DNA of 64,000 nt from Linnemannia hyalina (GCA_019671135.1 JAHRHY010000003.1:1178001-1242000), one strand, 5' to 3'; shown: positions 35,300 to 48,690, numbered from the stretch's first letter. Numbers and translations: made by a program. Notes: generated by a model from the sequence alone, not told the origin.

Positions 35300-37820
35300 A
35301 TGACAAAGTCGACAGATCAAGAAGCAGGAACAGCTTCCGCATCGGCTTCGAATGCGATACCGTCATCGTCGTCGTCGACTGCCGAGGGTTCGGGTTCAGT
35401 CTACCCTTTGCTCGCAAATAAGGCCCAGTGCTGTCGAATCTGTCTGGACGATGACCCCCACGGACTCTACTCCCCCTGTCGGTGCCGTGGCTCGATCAAG
35501 TTTGTCCACAGCCACTGCCTCACTCGCTGGTATGTCTGTCGTGCTTTCAACAAGTTTGTCGAAGTGTTGATGTGCACCAAAAGTGGCGTGAGGGCCCCTA
35601 CGTCGTTAAGTTAGCAGTCATCTAAAAATGAGAAGACGAGATCAGTGCAGGAACCTCTTTCTCTCACCATGTGATACAACATCTTCAAGAACAAATGCCA
35701 AACAGAGCAACCGAACAAGCGAGACCAGGAACAGCACGCCCAATGCAACATTCATAACCCCCACATGCAAACCTACACCCAAAAACGCTATGTCCTTTTC
35801 ACCCAGTCAGGCTAATACGGCTGAAGGAGCAGGGCTCGGTTACTACGACGAGGGAGCTGGTTTAAGGACCCCCTTTGTCAGTGCTCACTGATCGCAAGTT
35901 TGTACTTACCTTTGTCGCTCCTCCTTTCTGACGTCTTCCTGTTGTAGGAGAAAGAGTTTGATGGCCCACGGTCGAGACGAATCGGCCAACTCGTGCACCA
36001 TGTGCGGATTTAACTATGTCCTCAAGAAGCGAGCTCGCTTCTACGAACTTCTCTCATATCGAGGTAAACCCATCTTCCTTCCTTACTGGCTTTGACGATG
36101 TTTTTTTTCTTTTCAAATGCTTTACATGTGATGCCAAAGAAATTGGCCAACAAACAACTCTAACCTTTTTCTCTTCTCCACTCGTCTCTCCACTCGTTTC
36201 TCCATTCGATCACGTCGTTCATTCAATTACTCCTCAACCTCCGACCCCTTCTTTGTCTTGTCAACCTTACGAAAACACAGGAGTCAGGATTGCGATCACA
36301 GTACTGGTTGTCCTGGCGATGCTCTTCCCCTCAGGATACTTGATGAAAGTATGTGTGCTCCTCTCCGGATACAGGGAGAGCAACCCAGGAACAAGCCCTG
36401 CACAGTACCTGGGCTCAATTCGCAACATCTCCTCCAATATGGAACACATGTCCGTTTTCCCTATCTGCAAAGTCAACCCTCTTGGTCAGCGACCTCGTCT
36501 TCGTGTCAAGTTGATGGCTTCTACGAAGTCTGCTGCTGCTCCTGCTTCAATCCTTGATTCTGTCCCTGGACCCGATGGTGGACTATCCTCTTCGCCCGCT
36601 GCAGCGGCGACAACTTCGGTACCTGGAGCACCCTTGGCCTCACCCTCCCTCTTTGTGAACCTCTTCCCTGGCCCTTATGCTCCTCATCTCTCAAACTCCA
36701 ACGTCCTCACAACCAGGAACGACGGAAATGGTAACGGTAACAACAACAACGGCCAAGGATCTATCCGAGCCTCAGGATCATCCACTCAGAAAGAAAGCGA
36801 ATCCAATAAGCAGAGAATGGGACAAGGACCGTCCTCTTGGGCATGGGTCGCAGCAGGAATCGATATCATGGGTTCCAGCCAATTCGCCGCCATGCTACTC
36901 TACCCTTTTGTCAACGACCGGATCTGGTACTTTTTGCTCTGCCGGTTGCAGCACCTTCATCTTGGATTCTTCCTCCTGGGGTCAGCGAGCAATGTCTACA
37001 TGGCCTGCAAGATGCTGTCGGACATATACGACCTTGTTATCACACCTCCACATTCTCGGACCATCAAAAAGATCTTTATGGCGCAGACGTCGATCTTTGT
37101 TGTCTGGTTCTGGTTCTCGTACAACTTGATGGCGTTCCGTGTCTCGACGACTGAGGAGGAATTCATGAGCGAGTTGCCACTCTGGGCGTTACGGTGGATC
37201 AACGTCGGCGTCGCCATTGTTGATCTCAGCTACAGGTAAGGGAAGAAAGAATCAAAACACTCGAACGACGCCTCTCTGTGTTTGCAATAAGTAACTGACT
37301 AATGCGCTCGTCTTCCCATTTTGCTGTTTATAGGAGGGTCTACAACCGCCTGGGAAGACTCAAGGTCGAGGAAGAGCTACTGGACATCTCGGACGTCGAA
37401 AAGGTCGAACAGATGCATCAAACTGCCTGGCTGCATCAACAACAACGGTTCCTCCAATTTGGTCAGGAACAGACTCAGTACCTCCTGGACCAATTCAAGT
37501 CTCTTGAGGTCCGGCAATCGATCGTTAACGGTGCTAGTGCTGCTGTGGATGCCGTGTCGGATGTCTATGTCTACTCCAAGACTAGCATCCCTTCCTTCCC
37601 ACCAATCCCTAATTCGATCGCTTCTGCGGTCAGAGAGAACTCGCCGACAATGTCGTTTTCGAGCTTTCTGGCTGATTGTGAGGAGGCGCGGCATCCCTTT
37701 TTTAGTGCGGCTGCTGCCGCTGAAGAGGCTGCTGATATGGCCAATGGTCAGCAGCAAGATGAAGATGAAACGACAGGCACTTCCTTTGGAAAGTCGGCTG
37801 AAGGTGCACCCATTCGCTAG
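35300..37820 (+). CDS. Membrane RING-CH (MARCH-type) E3 ubiquitin ligase
   Basis: About 595 residues in four exons: 35300-35529, 35948-36063, 36281-37235 and 37334-37820. The N-terminal RINGv domain has the C4HC3 pattern: CCRICLDDDP, SPCRCRGS, FVHSHCLTRW, then SCTMCGFNY across a 418-nt intron. It should recruit an E2 and ubiquitinate membrane proteins. Several hydrophobic segments follow: IAITVLVVLAMLFPSGYLM, a segment near FAAMLLYPFV, a hydrophobic LLCRLQHLHLGFFLLGSA stretch, IFVVWFWFSYNLMAF, and INVGVAIVDLSY. A Ser/Asn-rich loop lies between the first and second. The C-terminal part is soluble with an alanine-rich acidic end. The frame through 36349-36480 is open but low in similarity signals, so an extra small intron there is possible. 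Substrates cannot be told. Confidence 0.85.
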
Positions 37821-38166
37821 CATTTTTTTTTTTTGTCTGTCTCCTCTTGCAAACTTATATCCTTTCTATTTTCTATTCCTGCTCGATCTTTTTAATCAGT
37901 GCATACTTTCTTTTCCCCAAGACGAGCTCCATGTAACATATCTCCTTACCAAAAACTTGTAAAATAAATACTTTTCTGTTTACAATCACTCCGTGCGTCC
38001 ATGTGAATCCGTCAATTTGACATTTGGTTTATGTTAAGTCGACTTTTTTTTTCACTGAGCTATGTTGAAATCCAATATGTGAATTGTTCCGCTGTTTGGG
38101 CGTTGAGGAGATAGGAGAGGATGAAGGAGGATGAGGGTAAGTGAAGGAGTGTCGTCCTGGACGCTC
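37821..38166. other. Convergent 3' spacer
   Basis: 346 bp between two stop codons. It contains a T10 run and a candidate AATAAA-like signal (AAAATAAATA at about 37961) for the RING-CH gene. No gene is visible. Confidence 0.6.
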
Positions 38167-39937
38167 TTAGTTGAAGAACCTGCGGTTAGGCGACTGTCCG
38201 AAAAGCATGTCTCTAACAAGAGGAAGCATCTATTTTACCAAAACGTAGTAAAAGCGAAATGAAGAAGGTCAGTCTATGCCAAGTCTTTTTTTTTCCAGAG
38301 TACAAGTTGAGACGCCCTTTTTTTCCCGCGTTCGTGTTTGCCAACGTTCTGCACAGAATGTCGTCATGTTTCAAGGTGTTAGTGCTGGCCTAGGCTCCTG
38401 TAGTTCATGACTGCTTACATCTTCTTCGAGGATGGCAAGACGGGCCTCGGGGGTATTGTTGCACTTGGTGCGTCCACCGTTTCCAGCGGCAATCACTCCT
38501 CCAGCACTAATTGAGAGCAAAACAAAGAGTGTACAAGGAGAAACACCACGTTAGTTAGTGGTACACTTCAACTGGCCGCGATATCTTCCATGTGGTGAAT
38601 CCAAAAAGAGACGAAAGATGTGAATGCGGCGTACCCGTCGGCGGGGAGGTGGTCGTCCAAGAGCTGAACATCGACGGTCTGCGTAGTGGCCTCCAGGTAG
38701 CGGGCCTTGACACCGGGCAACAACTTGTCGAGAAGGGCCTTGTCAGCCTTGCGGTATTGAATAGTGACCTCAGATTCCAAAAGGCGGAAGAAGGCCTATT
38801 CGAATAGCAGCTGACGGTTAGTGGACAACTTCAGGTAGAGAAAAAAGTGCGTGGTGCATGTTCCTGGATGCGGTTGCTATCATGTTGTCTCCACTGAGGG
38901 TGAGGGTGTGAAGTGGTACCTGGAGAATAGAGTCGCTCAAGAACTTCTCGTAGCGAGTGGGGTCCTTGCTAACTGTCAAGAGCTGAGTCCTGGATTCCGC
39001 GAAAAGGTCGTCGAGCATCTGCTGACGGGTCAAAAGCAAAGTCATACGCGACTTGTTGATGTTGTTGGATTGCGCACTAAAATAATAGTAAATAAGGAGG
39101 TTGAGTTCAGTGGTCTCGTTTCCATCCCCATGATAGTCCTGCAAGAAAAAAAATAAGGGCGGATAAAAAATGATCATGCATTCGGTCCATCGACACTTAA
39201 TTCTTGCTCCCTGTCTCTCTTTTTCTTTGTCGCTGAAAGATCTATCTCTTCATCCTCGACTTACATGCGGCGCTGGACATCGGCCTGCTTGACCTTGCGC
39301 TGGAAAGCAGCATCGATGTTGATAGCTTCCTGGCGAACAAGCTTGGCCTATTATTGATTGTCCAATTTAGAGACTTCTTGTCAGGTACAATTGCGGGGTT
39401 TCGTCACGTCGGTTCTCCAGTTTGCGTGTTATCGAGGCGAGTGTCCTTCTTGTGTGTTGCGATGGAGACTTCGGTTGTTTACCTTCTCAATGTTGAACTC
39501 CTCATCGGCCTAATGATAAACGTAATAAAGAACCGAGAGACTGTCAGTGCTTCGTGCAATCGAGTCGTGTCGAATGATACATCTTTGCTATTGACCAGTT
39601 CGTTAAGTCGATCAGATAGCACAAAAGACAACAAACTGCCGCGTCCCTATTGGCGTGAAAAGGGAGGAGGAGGGACAATCCGACGTACCTTGACCTTGAT
39701 CTCGCGTGCTTTCTCCAAAGCCTCCTGCTTGATGAAAGCGACCTATATGGCATGGAAAAACGAAGAAGATATCCTGTGAGTTTCTGTCGACTTTTGATTC
39801 TAGAACAGCGTGCTACTTCACTGTGTCGTTGTTCTCTTTGAAAGGTGATGTGATTGCGTGTCGCTGGTCGTTTGCTTTACCATCTTTCTCATTTCGGAGA
39901 AGACCTCCTCGTCGTTAAGAGCTTTGTTGAAGGACAT
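38167..39937 (-). CDS. VMA4: V-type proton ATPase subunit E
   Basis: Peripheral stalk subunit of the vacuolar proton pump, 229 residues in eight exons (minus): 39937-39881, 39742-39689, 39509-39483, 39347-39265, 39076-38920, 38795-38635, 38506-38419 and 38229-38167. The N-terminal long helix is clear (LNDEEVFSEMRKMVAFIKQE, ALEKAREIKVK, ADEEFNIEKAKLVRQEA), followed by AQSNNINKSRMTLLLTRQQM and the C-terminal domain (RLLESEVTIQYRKADKALL, GGVIAAGNGGRTKCNNTPEA). The protein ends MLPLVRDMLFGQSPNRRFFN. Length equals that of other VMA4 proteins. Exon 3 is only 27 nt. The yeast symbol is used by homology. Confidence 0.92.
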
Positions 39938-40893
39938 TATGTTGCTAAGAGCAAGAGCATGATGTTCAAGGTGTAGAAGAGGAATAATGTCAGTCGAGCT
40001 GGGTACGTGTGTGCGAAAGATCAGGTTCCTTCGAACGAGTGGCGTAATAAAAGTGAGCCTCTGGCGAATGCAGCAATGAGTTGAACAAGAAGACGAGTGT
40101 TGAGGACGAGTATTTACAATGTAGGAGAGAAGTGGAGGTGTGTGATTGAAAGAGTGAAGAGGAGAGTGTAATGCAAAAGACGTACAGTACTAAAAAAAAG
40201 AAGTAGAAGGGGACCGCACACTCCACTTTTCTGCATCACCTCAAAAGATCAACCTCCTCGCTGACTGAGAGGGACACAGGGCAAAGTGGGCGCGCTCGGT
40301 CACCAGGCACAGGTTGACAGACAGGCCAGACGTCACCGTCATTGTTAAGGGGCTCCAACCTTCTATCTCGCTTTCCCGCTGCGTGAACTCTTTTTGCCAA
40401 GGCATCATTGCATAGTTGGTAGGGCGACAGTCGTTGCACTGCACGTATCCTATGGTATGGAGAGAGAAGACGCGCCCTGCAACACAAAAATACACCCATA
40501 CGAGTAAATCATCGCTACAGTACTTAACAAGAAAGAAAAGGGACTTGGCGACGATGTCGCCTTATCTTGCTTGCTTCTTGCCATAGGGGTTTATCGCCGT
40601 GTGGGAAGAATCCGTTGACACTCCAGAGGACGAGGGTCTTTAGATCACGTGCGGCCTGCGCTTTTTTTTTTCATTGTGCTTCAGCAGAAGAGTCAAGTCC
40701 CCTCCCTTCTCCGTTTTGCATTCGATTGAAAAAAACTGGAGCCAACCTCTCTGGCCCAGTCCACCACCCAACAAGCACACCCCTCTTCACCTCACACCCC
40801 ATTCCTCATTCCCTCGTTCAACCTTACACCCTACAGCAGCATAGAAAGGACTTCCTTCGCTCGGAACCTACACCTCATAAAAGCATAACCAGG
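39938..40893. other. Divergent intergenic region (VMA4 / RNF10-like)
   Basis: Promoter region of two divergent housekeeping-type genes. It is C/T-rich toward the plus-strand gene (40740-40870), with no tandem repeats of note. Short open frames on both strands lack similarity to known families, and I call none. Confidence 0.65.
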
Positions 40894-43734
40894 ATGAACG
40901 TCAATGCGGCCTCCTTCTCCCCCCAAGGCACAGGAAACGACAAGCCCTCTGGAAACTCCAACTTTCGATCGAATCTCTCAAGCTCCCTTGCCAACGACAG
41001 TAAAAAGTCAAACCAACGCACTCCTGCTCCCTCAAACCAGTCAAAGTCCTTCCCAGCAGAGCAACAGCAACGTAGGTTATTTTCTATTCAACAACAAAAA
41101 CAACCGTACAACCAACCGCTACTTTAATCCAACTCGTTATTATGATTTTCTTTTGTCTAAGCAACGTATTTGGGCTAATCATTTATTTGCCTCTTCCCTG
41201 TTTCTACTGCGCCAGGTTCTCTTCCGGGCCGGGGCAAGAACCAGCGACAGAGTAACTCAAAACGGAGTGGACACGACAGGGAGCCACAACCTCGGTCTGG
41301 AGGAGGAGGAACAGCAGGAGGTGCTGGCCACAACGTTCGGGCGTCTTCTTCCTGGGGGAGCGACTCCTTGGCTATTTCAATGAGTCAGCTCAGCACGAAC
41401 GACAAATCTGGTGGAGCTGGAAGGGGTAACAACAAGAAAAACCAAGTCTCGTTGAACCACCTGCTCAATTTTTCGTTCCCTGTGCGCGAGGAGCCCCAGA
41501 ACACTGCCCCTGTCCGCCGTCGCCGCAACGCCAACTACCAGCCGTTCAACAAGGAAAAGTTCATCAACGCAAAGTAAGTGTCTTAATGCGCCCATGCTGA
41601 AAATGATAAATGCGGGTTACTCCAGAATCGCATTTTGTATCCACGCGCACAATGCAGGCCGTTATTTGAAATCGCGGTTTAACAACCATTTCCTGCGGAT
41701 AAAGTGACCTAACACAACTTTTTCTTTTTTGCGATGGATTAGCTTCCGATTCCTGATGAATCCCCGCAGCGACTATGCGGTCTACACAATGGATGCGGAT
41801 GCGCCGGTACAGTGGGATGATATTGAGCAGGTTTTAATTGCGGTGCCGCAGTCGTGCCCTATCTGTCTGCAGCCCCCCGTTGCGGCCCGAATCACCAAAT
41901 GCGGACATGTCTACTGCCTCTCTTGCGTGCTTCGCTACTTGTCTTTGAACGAGTCCAACAAAGCCTGGCGCAAGTGTCCCATCTGCTGGGATGCCATTTA
42001 CGAGAAGGACCTCAAGAGTGTCCGATCTGCCCTGGAGGATCAGCAAATTTACGATCAAGGCGAGAAGGAGATTGCCAAGCTGATTGCTTCCAAGCAGGAT
42101 GTCCAATTGGAGATGCGACTGATTCAGCGCACCCTGGTAAGAATCCTACACTTTATGACACGCATGCCCGTCTCGCCATGCTTTGCCATCCTCCTTTCTT
42201 GTAGATCGATCCTGACCTCGTGTGATTATTGGACAAATCGTGATATTAGAATTCTACAGTCGCTCTGCCGCGGTCAAATACGTTCCCGCTGGCAAAAGAC
42301 GTGCTAACAGAGGAGCTCCAGGGTCAGCCACCATTGGACTTTGTCCCTGACGCGATCCTCTTCAGTCGATTTATGATTACCACCCTCGACAGGATTGTCT
42401 CAGAGTTGGATCGTGATATCCGTTCTATCGAGTTCAGCATGGAGGAGGCCAGGAGTTTTGACACCAATCACCACTCGGAAGAGATGGTGTTTTTTGAGAT
42501 GGCGATGAGCAAGATTCAGGAGAAGAAGGACAAGATCCGGGACGACGCCAAGTTCTTCCCCAAGCTGGCACTGGATCGGGAAAGGATCTTGCGGCGACAT
42601 TTCGACCATGCTGCTAGCGAGGTTCTTGCTGCGGCTTCTGCCACACCTGAAGATGAGGAGTCAGCAACACCTGCCAGGCCCGCTTTGTCGTTTGCTGAAT
42701 CGGGACCTGAAGCCTACGAGATTGGACATGGAGCGCCTAACAAAGCTGCAATTGCAGAGGAATCAAATGCAGATCACGGCAGTGAACTGGGATCCGACAC
42801 GAATGTGCCTCAGGAAGCAGCACTAAAGCACCATGCATCGGGCAGAGTCCCCAACCAGCTGACGACGATGTACTACTTTTATCAGGCCTCAAATGGCCAC
42901 CACCTTTACCTTCAACCACTCGACATTCGCATCCTAAAGCAGCATTTCGAAACATACGACAAATTCCCAGACACTATTACAGTCAAGGTTTTGGGCATTG
43001 AGGAGACCAGTTTGACGGAGGAGGTGCGGAAAAAATGTAAATACCTGGGTCATCTTCCATTGGGCTGCGAGGTCTCATTTTTGGACGTTGCACTAGAGAC
43101 CATCGTTGGTGATGAAGGTGTCAAGCCCTTTGAGACCGAGCTGAGGATGCGCCGAGCCAAGCGCAAGGAGAAGGATGTCCGAGAGGAACGGGAGCGAGTG
43201 GAGCGCGAGCATAAGTTGAACCCACCCAAGGCGAGACGGAATGAAGAGCTTTTCGTCAACGACCCTTTCTTCCATGTGCCAACTGGACCCGGTGGAGGAT
43301 CGCAAGCCAACCGGCGTGACTCTGAAGCTGATCTGCAGGAGGCTCTGCGATTGTCAGCACAGGCGCAGGCAGAGGAGATGCCAACTTTGAGCGAGGCCCA
43401 TGCTCGGTCTACCCGGCGGCCGTCCATCCCGACCGCCCCGGGAACCGCCACGAGGACTATACCTACGAATAGTAAAACCGCCAATCAGTCGCTGGCAGGA
43501 GCGACTGGTCCTCTGTCGGACGCTTGGGGGAGCAGCTATGAGTCTAATGGGAGTAGCCAGGCGACGGGTCCATCGACTGTTTGGGGCACCCCCTCCGTGC
43601 CCGTCAGTCGACACCACGACGAATATGACGATTACTACGAGGACGAGATGGACTATGAACCCGATATTGTCGTGAAGCGAGGCAAGAAGAAACTGACGGT
43701 ACTCATGTCGAACAACAGTCGACGCAGCAGGTGA
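40894..43734 (+). CDS. RNF10/Mag2-like RING E3 ubiquitin ligase
   Basis: Cytosolic ubiquitin ligase; RNF10 and yeast Mag2 ubiquitinate small-subunit ribosomal proteins during ribosome quality control. Exons 40894-41071, 41216-41573, 41743-42136 and 42250-43734 give 804 residues, close to human RNF10. Before the RING lies the conserved stretch FLMNPRSDYAVYTMDADAPV and VQWDDIEQVL. The C3HC4 RING reads CPICLQPPVAARITKCGHVY, CLSC and KCPICWDAIYEKDLKSV. Later conserved blocks are YYFYQASNGHHLYLQPLDI, LKQHFETYDKFP, and HLPLGCEVSFLDVAL, then a charged helix and a disordered tail ending in lysine/arginine-rich residues. The last acceptor at 42249 was chosen because it alone gives RTL-NSTVALPRSNTFPL in frame. 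The N-terminus is Ser/Asn/Gln-rich. Confidence 0.92.
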
Positions 43735-44323
43735 TCAAGCAAGGAGTCAAGAGTCGGGTCCTGGCCTTCCCTGCCTTGCCTTTTCCTGCCTGTCCTTCCA
43801 TCCTGTCTATTTGCAGGAATCGATATGCGCGCATGGGCCTCTCCCTGAATGCCTCAAGTTTTTTCTTTTTTTTTTCTCGCGATACCGCCCCCCAGAATAT
43901 ACTTTTTGAAATATTTGTGTGCACCCTCAATATGTTGTAGCTCGATTCTTATGTATCTCATGCCACGCTTTCTGTGCTTCGTGTTTTTTTCCCATGCGTC
44001 ATTTGTTTGTTTTCCACGACAGGAAAAAGGAACGTGTGAGCAACACAAGATGGACAGAAACCAAGCTGTCCAGTTACATGACGCCCGTTGTTTGTGGGAC
44101 GGGAGAGCTAAGAGCAGGATACCGAAAGGGTCATGATTTTGCCACCGTTTTTTTAATAGCTTTTGTCACTGAAATAAAATGAATGGGTCTTGCGCCCATT
44201 TTTTGCTTCCTTCCTCTTCCTGATACTTTACCATTCTTCTCGTTCTTTTATTCCCACAACTCTTCTCTCAGCCCACCAAACAACAACAAGCTACATCTCA
44301 AGCAACTTTCAATCTATCACAAC
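43735..44323. other. Intergenic spacer
   Basis: Same-strand spacer between the RNF10-like gene and the glutamine-rich gene. It includes a T-rich run at 43860-43878 and an AAATAAAATGAATG stretch near 44170 that could be polyadenylation signals. I see no gene in it. Confidence 0.6.
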
Positions 44324-45785
44324 ATGGATACACTCATCTATCCCCCAGCTGCACCAATCCCTCTAATCCTACCAAGGAGCCTCTCCTTCCAAGCGGGCAG
44401 CAGTGACCTTTACAAAGGGTCCTCCTTCACCAAAGACCAAGGATCTTCATCACCACCATCCACTTCCCCTTTATCAACTGGCGCCTCCACAAACCAGCAA
44501 GTACCACTCCGCCGTCAGTCCTCATTTGCCTTCCCTGCCAGCACCAGCCTCCCCGCAACCTACACCTTCCTTCCCCCATCATCCTCAAGAAGCAATCCTT
44601 CACCAACTTTAGTCCGTAGCCAGATCCGTCGCCAGCGCCGCCGTCACTCTGTCACAGGCGGAGGCTTCGCCTGGACGACTACCTCAACAACCCTCCCCCC
44701 GCGTCATGCACTCCACATGCCCATCATGAAGATCTCACCACTGGTCCGGCGTCGAGAGCAGCATCAGCGGAATATCCATCGATTGATGCATGAAGGCCGA
44801 GAGGTGGAGGTGATGCGTCGAAGGGGAATTGCGACTGTGATGGATACCAGTGAGGAAGGGGACGAGGATGAGGAAGAAGGGATGGCGGGCGTTGTTTTCA
44901 CGGGTGCCTCGATTCAGCAACAGCAGCAGACCCAGTCTGCGCTCGAAGTAAGCTTGTTTCTTCCCATCGCCCACGACAGCGGTCCACTGACCTGTCTTTC
45001 GTTTTGCATGAAATTTTATTTGTCGTTGTTCTCTGGGAAAGAGTAGGAAAAGGGGAAATTGATTTTGGTAGCGAATCGGCATTACCGCTTCTGTAAACTC
45101 ACGTTCCCCTCTCTCCCTCTCTCTCTTGTGAAAAAATTAATAGGAACATGCTCAGTTGCAGGCCAAGCAGGAGTTTGCATTGCTCGTCGCGGAAAGCTCA
45201 AAAGCCTATCAAGAGATTCTCCAGCAACAGCAACAACAACGTGCTCTAGCGGCCGCTGTAGTTGCAGAGGAGCAGCGCCGTAGGAATTCGTGGCCCAAGC
45301 AGCAGCAATTGCAAACGACAGGAGGAGGTGGTGGTGGTGGAGGGATTTCTTACGTAAATCAACCCTTGACTTTTCAACAGCAGGCGTACCTTCAGCAACA
45401 GCAACAACAGCAACAGAGATTGATCCAATTGAAACACGAACAACAATACCAACAACATCATCATCGCCAACTCGAGTTCGAGGAAGAGAAGCAGCTCCTC
45501 CTGAAGCAGCAAGAACAACTCCAGCAGCAGATACAGCAACAGAAGATCTACAGGCAACGAATGTATGCCACGAGCAGCCCCTCTCTCAACGTACAGACGA
45601 GGTTCTCTCCCCCACAGCAGCAGCAAGTGCTGCACGTCCAAGTGATGCAGACCCCTCAGGAACGTGGCGCCAATGCGATCAGCATGGTGAAGACCATGAA
45701 CCAAAACAACACGGCCACCACTGCTTCTAACTGGAATTACACAGCCCATCATGCTGCCGGCATTGGACGTCTCTCTCTGTACTAG
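44324..45785 (+). CDS. Glutamine-rich, low-complexity protein of unknown function
   Basis: 421 residues in two exons, 44324-44947 and 45144-45785, with a clean GTAAGC..TAG intron. I recognise no domain. The N-terminal half is Ser/Pro/Thr-rich, then has a basic patch (RSQIRRQRRRHSVTGGG), a small conserved-looking segment (MPIMKISPLVRRREQHQRNI), and an acidic run (SEEGDEDEEEG). The second exon is dominated by glutamine runs with interspersed hydrophobic residues (QQQAYLQQQQQQQQRLIQL, EEEKQLLLKQQEQLQQQIQ), likely forming a coiled coil, with a poly-glycine run between. Composition suggests a nuclear regulator or a condensate-forming protein, but this is a guess. The ATG follows an ACAACAACAAG-type leader. 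Confidence 0.75.
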
Positions 45786-48690
45786 TTTCCTTTGCCCTAC
45801 GCTGTTGTCCCCATAACTCCTCCCCACTTCTCTTTTTCAATCGACTTTGTGTATATATATATTCCCGCCTCATCTGTATCATTTATGTGTATGTATCATA
45901 GAACTCTTCCGCCCCTTTTTTTTAGTCTCGAATTCATCGCTCTCATTCTGCGCAGAAAAATAAATCTCTGTAACCATTTCAAGAAACATGTCCGTTGAAG
46001 ATCCATATTTCGGTCTTCTGACACAGCAAAGTGAGCAAAAATGAAAGGACCGGATCCGGCAATTTAATTTATCACCAATGGGTCAGCTGGGTCGGTGATG
46101 TCTGTTTTATTGGCCTGGGTGCAGTCCTCGCCTCGGAGATATTGAGTAGCTCTGAGGGTGGATGGCGCAGGTGCACATGGGAGGATGGGAGGGACGCAAT
46201 TCATCTGTCTGAGTGTTCATTCACTTCTAAATACATAACGGTCAAGGATCACACATTCAGGAGCAACGGCACAAAGACGAAGGTGGGAGTGGGTGAAGAA
46301 GGTTGTTTGGGGGAAGAAAAATTGTGTCTTGGTGGGGTTGGTTGAGACAGCTGTTAGTAAGCGTTCCTGGGCTAGTCAACTGGGGATAGTAGATAGGTGC
46401 AAGGAGAGTTGCTCTTTGTGAAAAAAGACAAATGACGATCGAGAAGCAAACAGATTGAGCCCCCGACACGACGCGTCTTTGGCAGGCGTCACGGGCGCGA
46501 CTATATTTTCGCGCGTCTACACCTCCCACCCCAAAGATACAAACTGTTTCATTCACCGCAACCAACCCCATTCCCCTCGTATTACTCTGACATTTTGCTA
46601 CGCGCACTCCTCCACTTTTTTGTTTTATCTTTACAGTGATGGTGCAACAATGATCATACGTTGTTGCAGATGTCCAACCCCGTCCATGAGGTGTGCGTTT
46701 TCCCTTTTTTTTTGTGCTCTCGCCTTTTTATTCTCGTTTACCTCTCGTCTCGCACACCTACATAAGACACTCTCGCCCTTTTTATTGCCTATTTTACCCG
46801 TTGAACCATCTCATATCGCCTCACTATGAGCCACTTCAAGAAAATAAGCGAACTGCGGAACAGATGAGACCCAGAGTAGCGAATGTTCAAGTAAGTCTAC
46901 CCTAAATGTTGGAATGAGAAAAAAAAAATAGCAGAAATCAAAGGGTGGTACGATCGAGGCCAGAGCAGTGAATCGAAATAAGGATTTAAAAAAAAAAAGT
47001 ATGAAAAAAACGGTACTACAAAATAACGACAAAAAGAACTGGGAACCACCGCTATTCCTACTCGCTGTTTGAAAGCCGCGCATGCCGTTACTGCATCGTC
47101 GTTCAACTTGAAGTGCAAAAAAAAAAAAAAAAGAGTGGCTTTTGTTCCGGCAAAACTCTGAGAGTATCCATGTTCATACGTTTGTTCTTGTAAAAAGAAT
47201 ACGTCACTGTTGCTCCTGTATCGAACTACAAAAAAATCGGATACTGTGTGGATGGGAGACTCTAACTGCAAGACCACGGCCGAATACTCGGACTTAATGC
47301 TCCTCGAGGCGACCACGGGCCTCGACAAGGTCCTTGATCGTCGATGTTAATGCAGGTCAAGTCTAGGATACCTACAGGTAGCAAAGCGTCTTCGTCAATG
47401 TACATGACATTCATTATTGCATGAAAATCTATCTTAGCCTCTCTTTGTATAGCTCCATGACCAATATTGGTTTCCTGCTGCTGTCATCGAAGTAAAAAAA
47501 AAATACACAGAAAGAGGGGGACAGATGAAACCACCTAACACGCAGCACTATACAAGCAACACACAAAGCCCAACAACTAATAACCAAAAAGCATACTGAG
47601 ATCATGATTATCCAGTGTAGCCATTGTGAAAGGATGTGGGACATGAAGATGCTCTTGCTGTCCGTGCTCAGGGACAGGAGTAGCGTCTGTATTGCAAGCA
47701 GTGATGGCGGATTATATGCAGGGAGGGCGGGGTTGGGGAGGGGATTCCAGCCGGTCTACATGGATACACCAACGAGTACTGTGGGCTGAATGTCGTCCCG
47801 ATGCTCACCAGGTCCGAGGCCAGAAGCATGTACATCCTTACAAGCCGTCACCTCGAGGCCCTTCCCACTGAGATCGGCTATCCAGATTGGTCCGCCAGTA
47901 ACTATAACAGGACGTTCCTTGTCAACGAGCGAATGTGTTGCGTGATGCTTGAGGAGTTCATGGACTTTAGGTAGGCGTTGACAAGGCTCGGTTCGTTGTC
48001 CATGCGGCACCGTTCTCTAAGGAGATGTTCTCAACCGAAGGGATGCCGTCCGAACCCACTCCCTTCAGAGACGTAATTTTTTTGCAATTGTCTACACGAC
48101 ATCACAAAAAGGTGTGGGATGTCAACTCTCAAAAAAATAACAGACGTGTCAAAGGATAGTGGGTCATAAGAGACGTATCTTCATAGTTCCACATTACATG
48201 AATGAAAAGATAATAGGGTCGCCTACGCACTCCAATCTTCCTTTCAGTGTCCGAAAATATATAAAAAAAAGGATAAAAACGCCCTCGACGTGTGCTAGTG
48301 TCCAATGCTCTTCAGAAAAATTACACTGTTACAGTCCTGTCCAACCAAAAAAAAAAAATGCTATCGTCATCAACTTGATGTGCGTTCAGGTTTGTTTTCT
48401 CTACTGCACATATTCTGACCAAGGACCTAAGTCTATCCTTCACACAAAATATTGATACAAGAACGCATCATGCCCAAAAAAAAAAAAGATACATCCATTT
48501 ATCTCGAAAGGGATGTGTGTGTTCCAATGATGAAACATCAAAACACAAGCACGTTTAGCGACTCAAAGCGGATCAGAAATCGTCGATAGCAGCAATGGAT
48601 CCAGCAAGGAACGCCATTCCTTAAAGAAACTAGACTAAACTACTAAAAATGTGTCGATCCCCATCTACATCGCTCCATTGGTCATCCTCT
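45786..48690. other. Gene-poor region with one orphan frame
   Basis: About 2.9 kb without a gene I can support. It has several A/T homopolymers, for example 46919-46928, 46988-46998, 47116-47132, 48348-48357 and 48475-48487. An 84-codon minus frame at 48010-47756 (VHELLKHHATHSLVDKERPV, then TGGPIWIADLSGKGLEVT) has a protein-like composition but no start context or neighbouring exons that I can join. It may be an exon of a decayed gene. Confidence 0.5.

Noticed and set aside
35628..35891. Open frame inside the first intron of the RING-CH gene
   Set aside because: It lies fully within an intron whose removal restores the RING-CH cysteine pattern; its composition is low in information.
36349..36480. 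Possible extra intron starting GTATGTGTG in the RING-CH gene
   Set aside because: The frame stays open across it and no acceptor is clearly better, so it was kept as exon with a note.
45246..45827. 193-codon minus leucine-rich frame
   Set aside because: Antisense shadow of the CAG/CAA glutamine runs.
46031..47328. Several 60-140 codon frames
   Set aside because: No similarity, competing frames and homopolymer interruptions.
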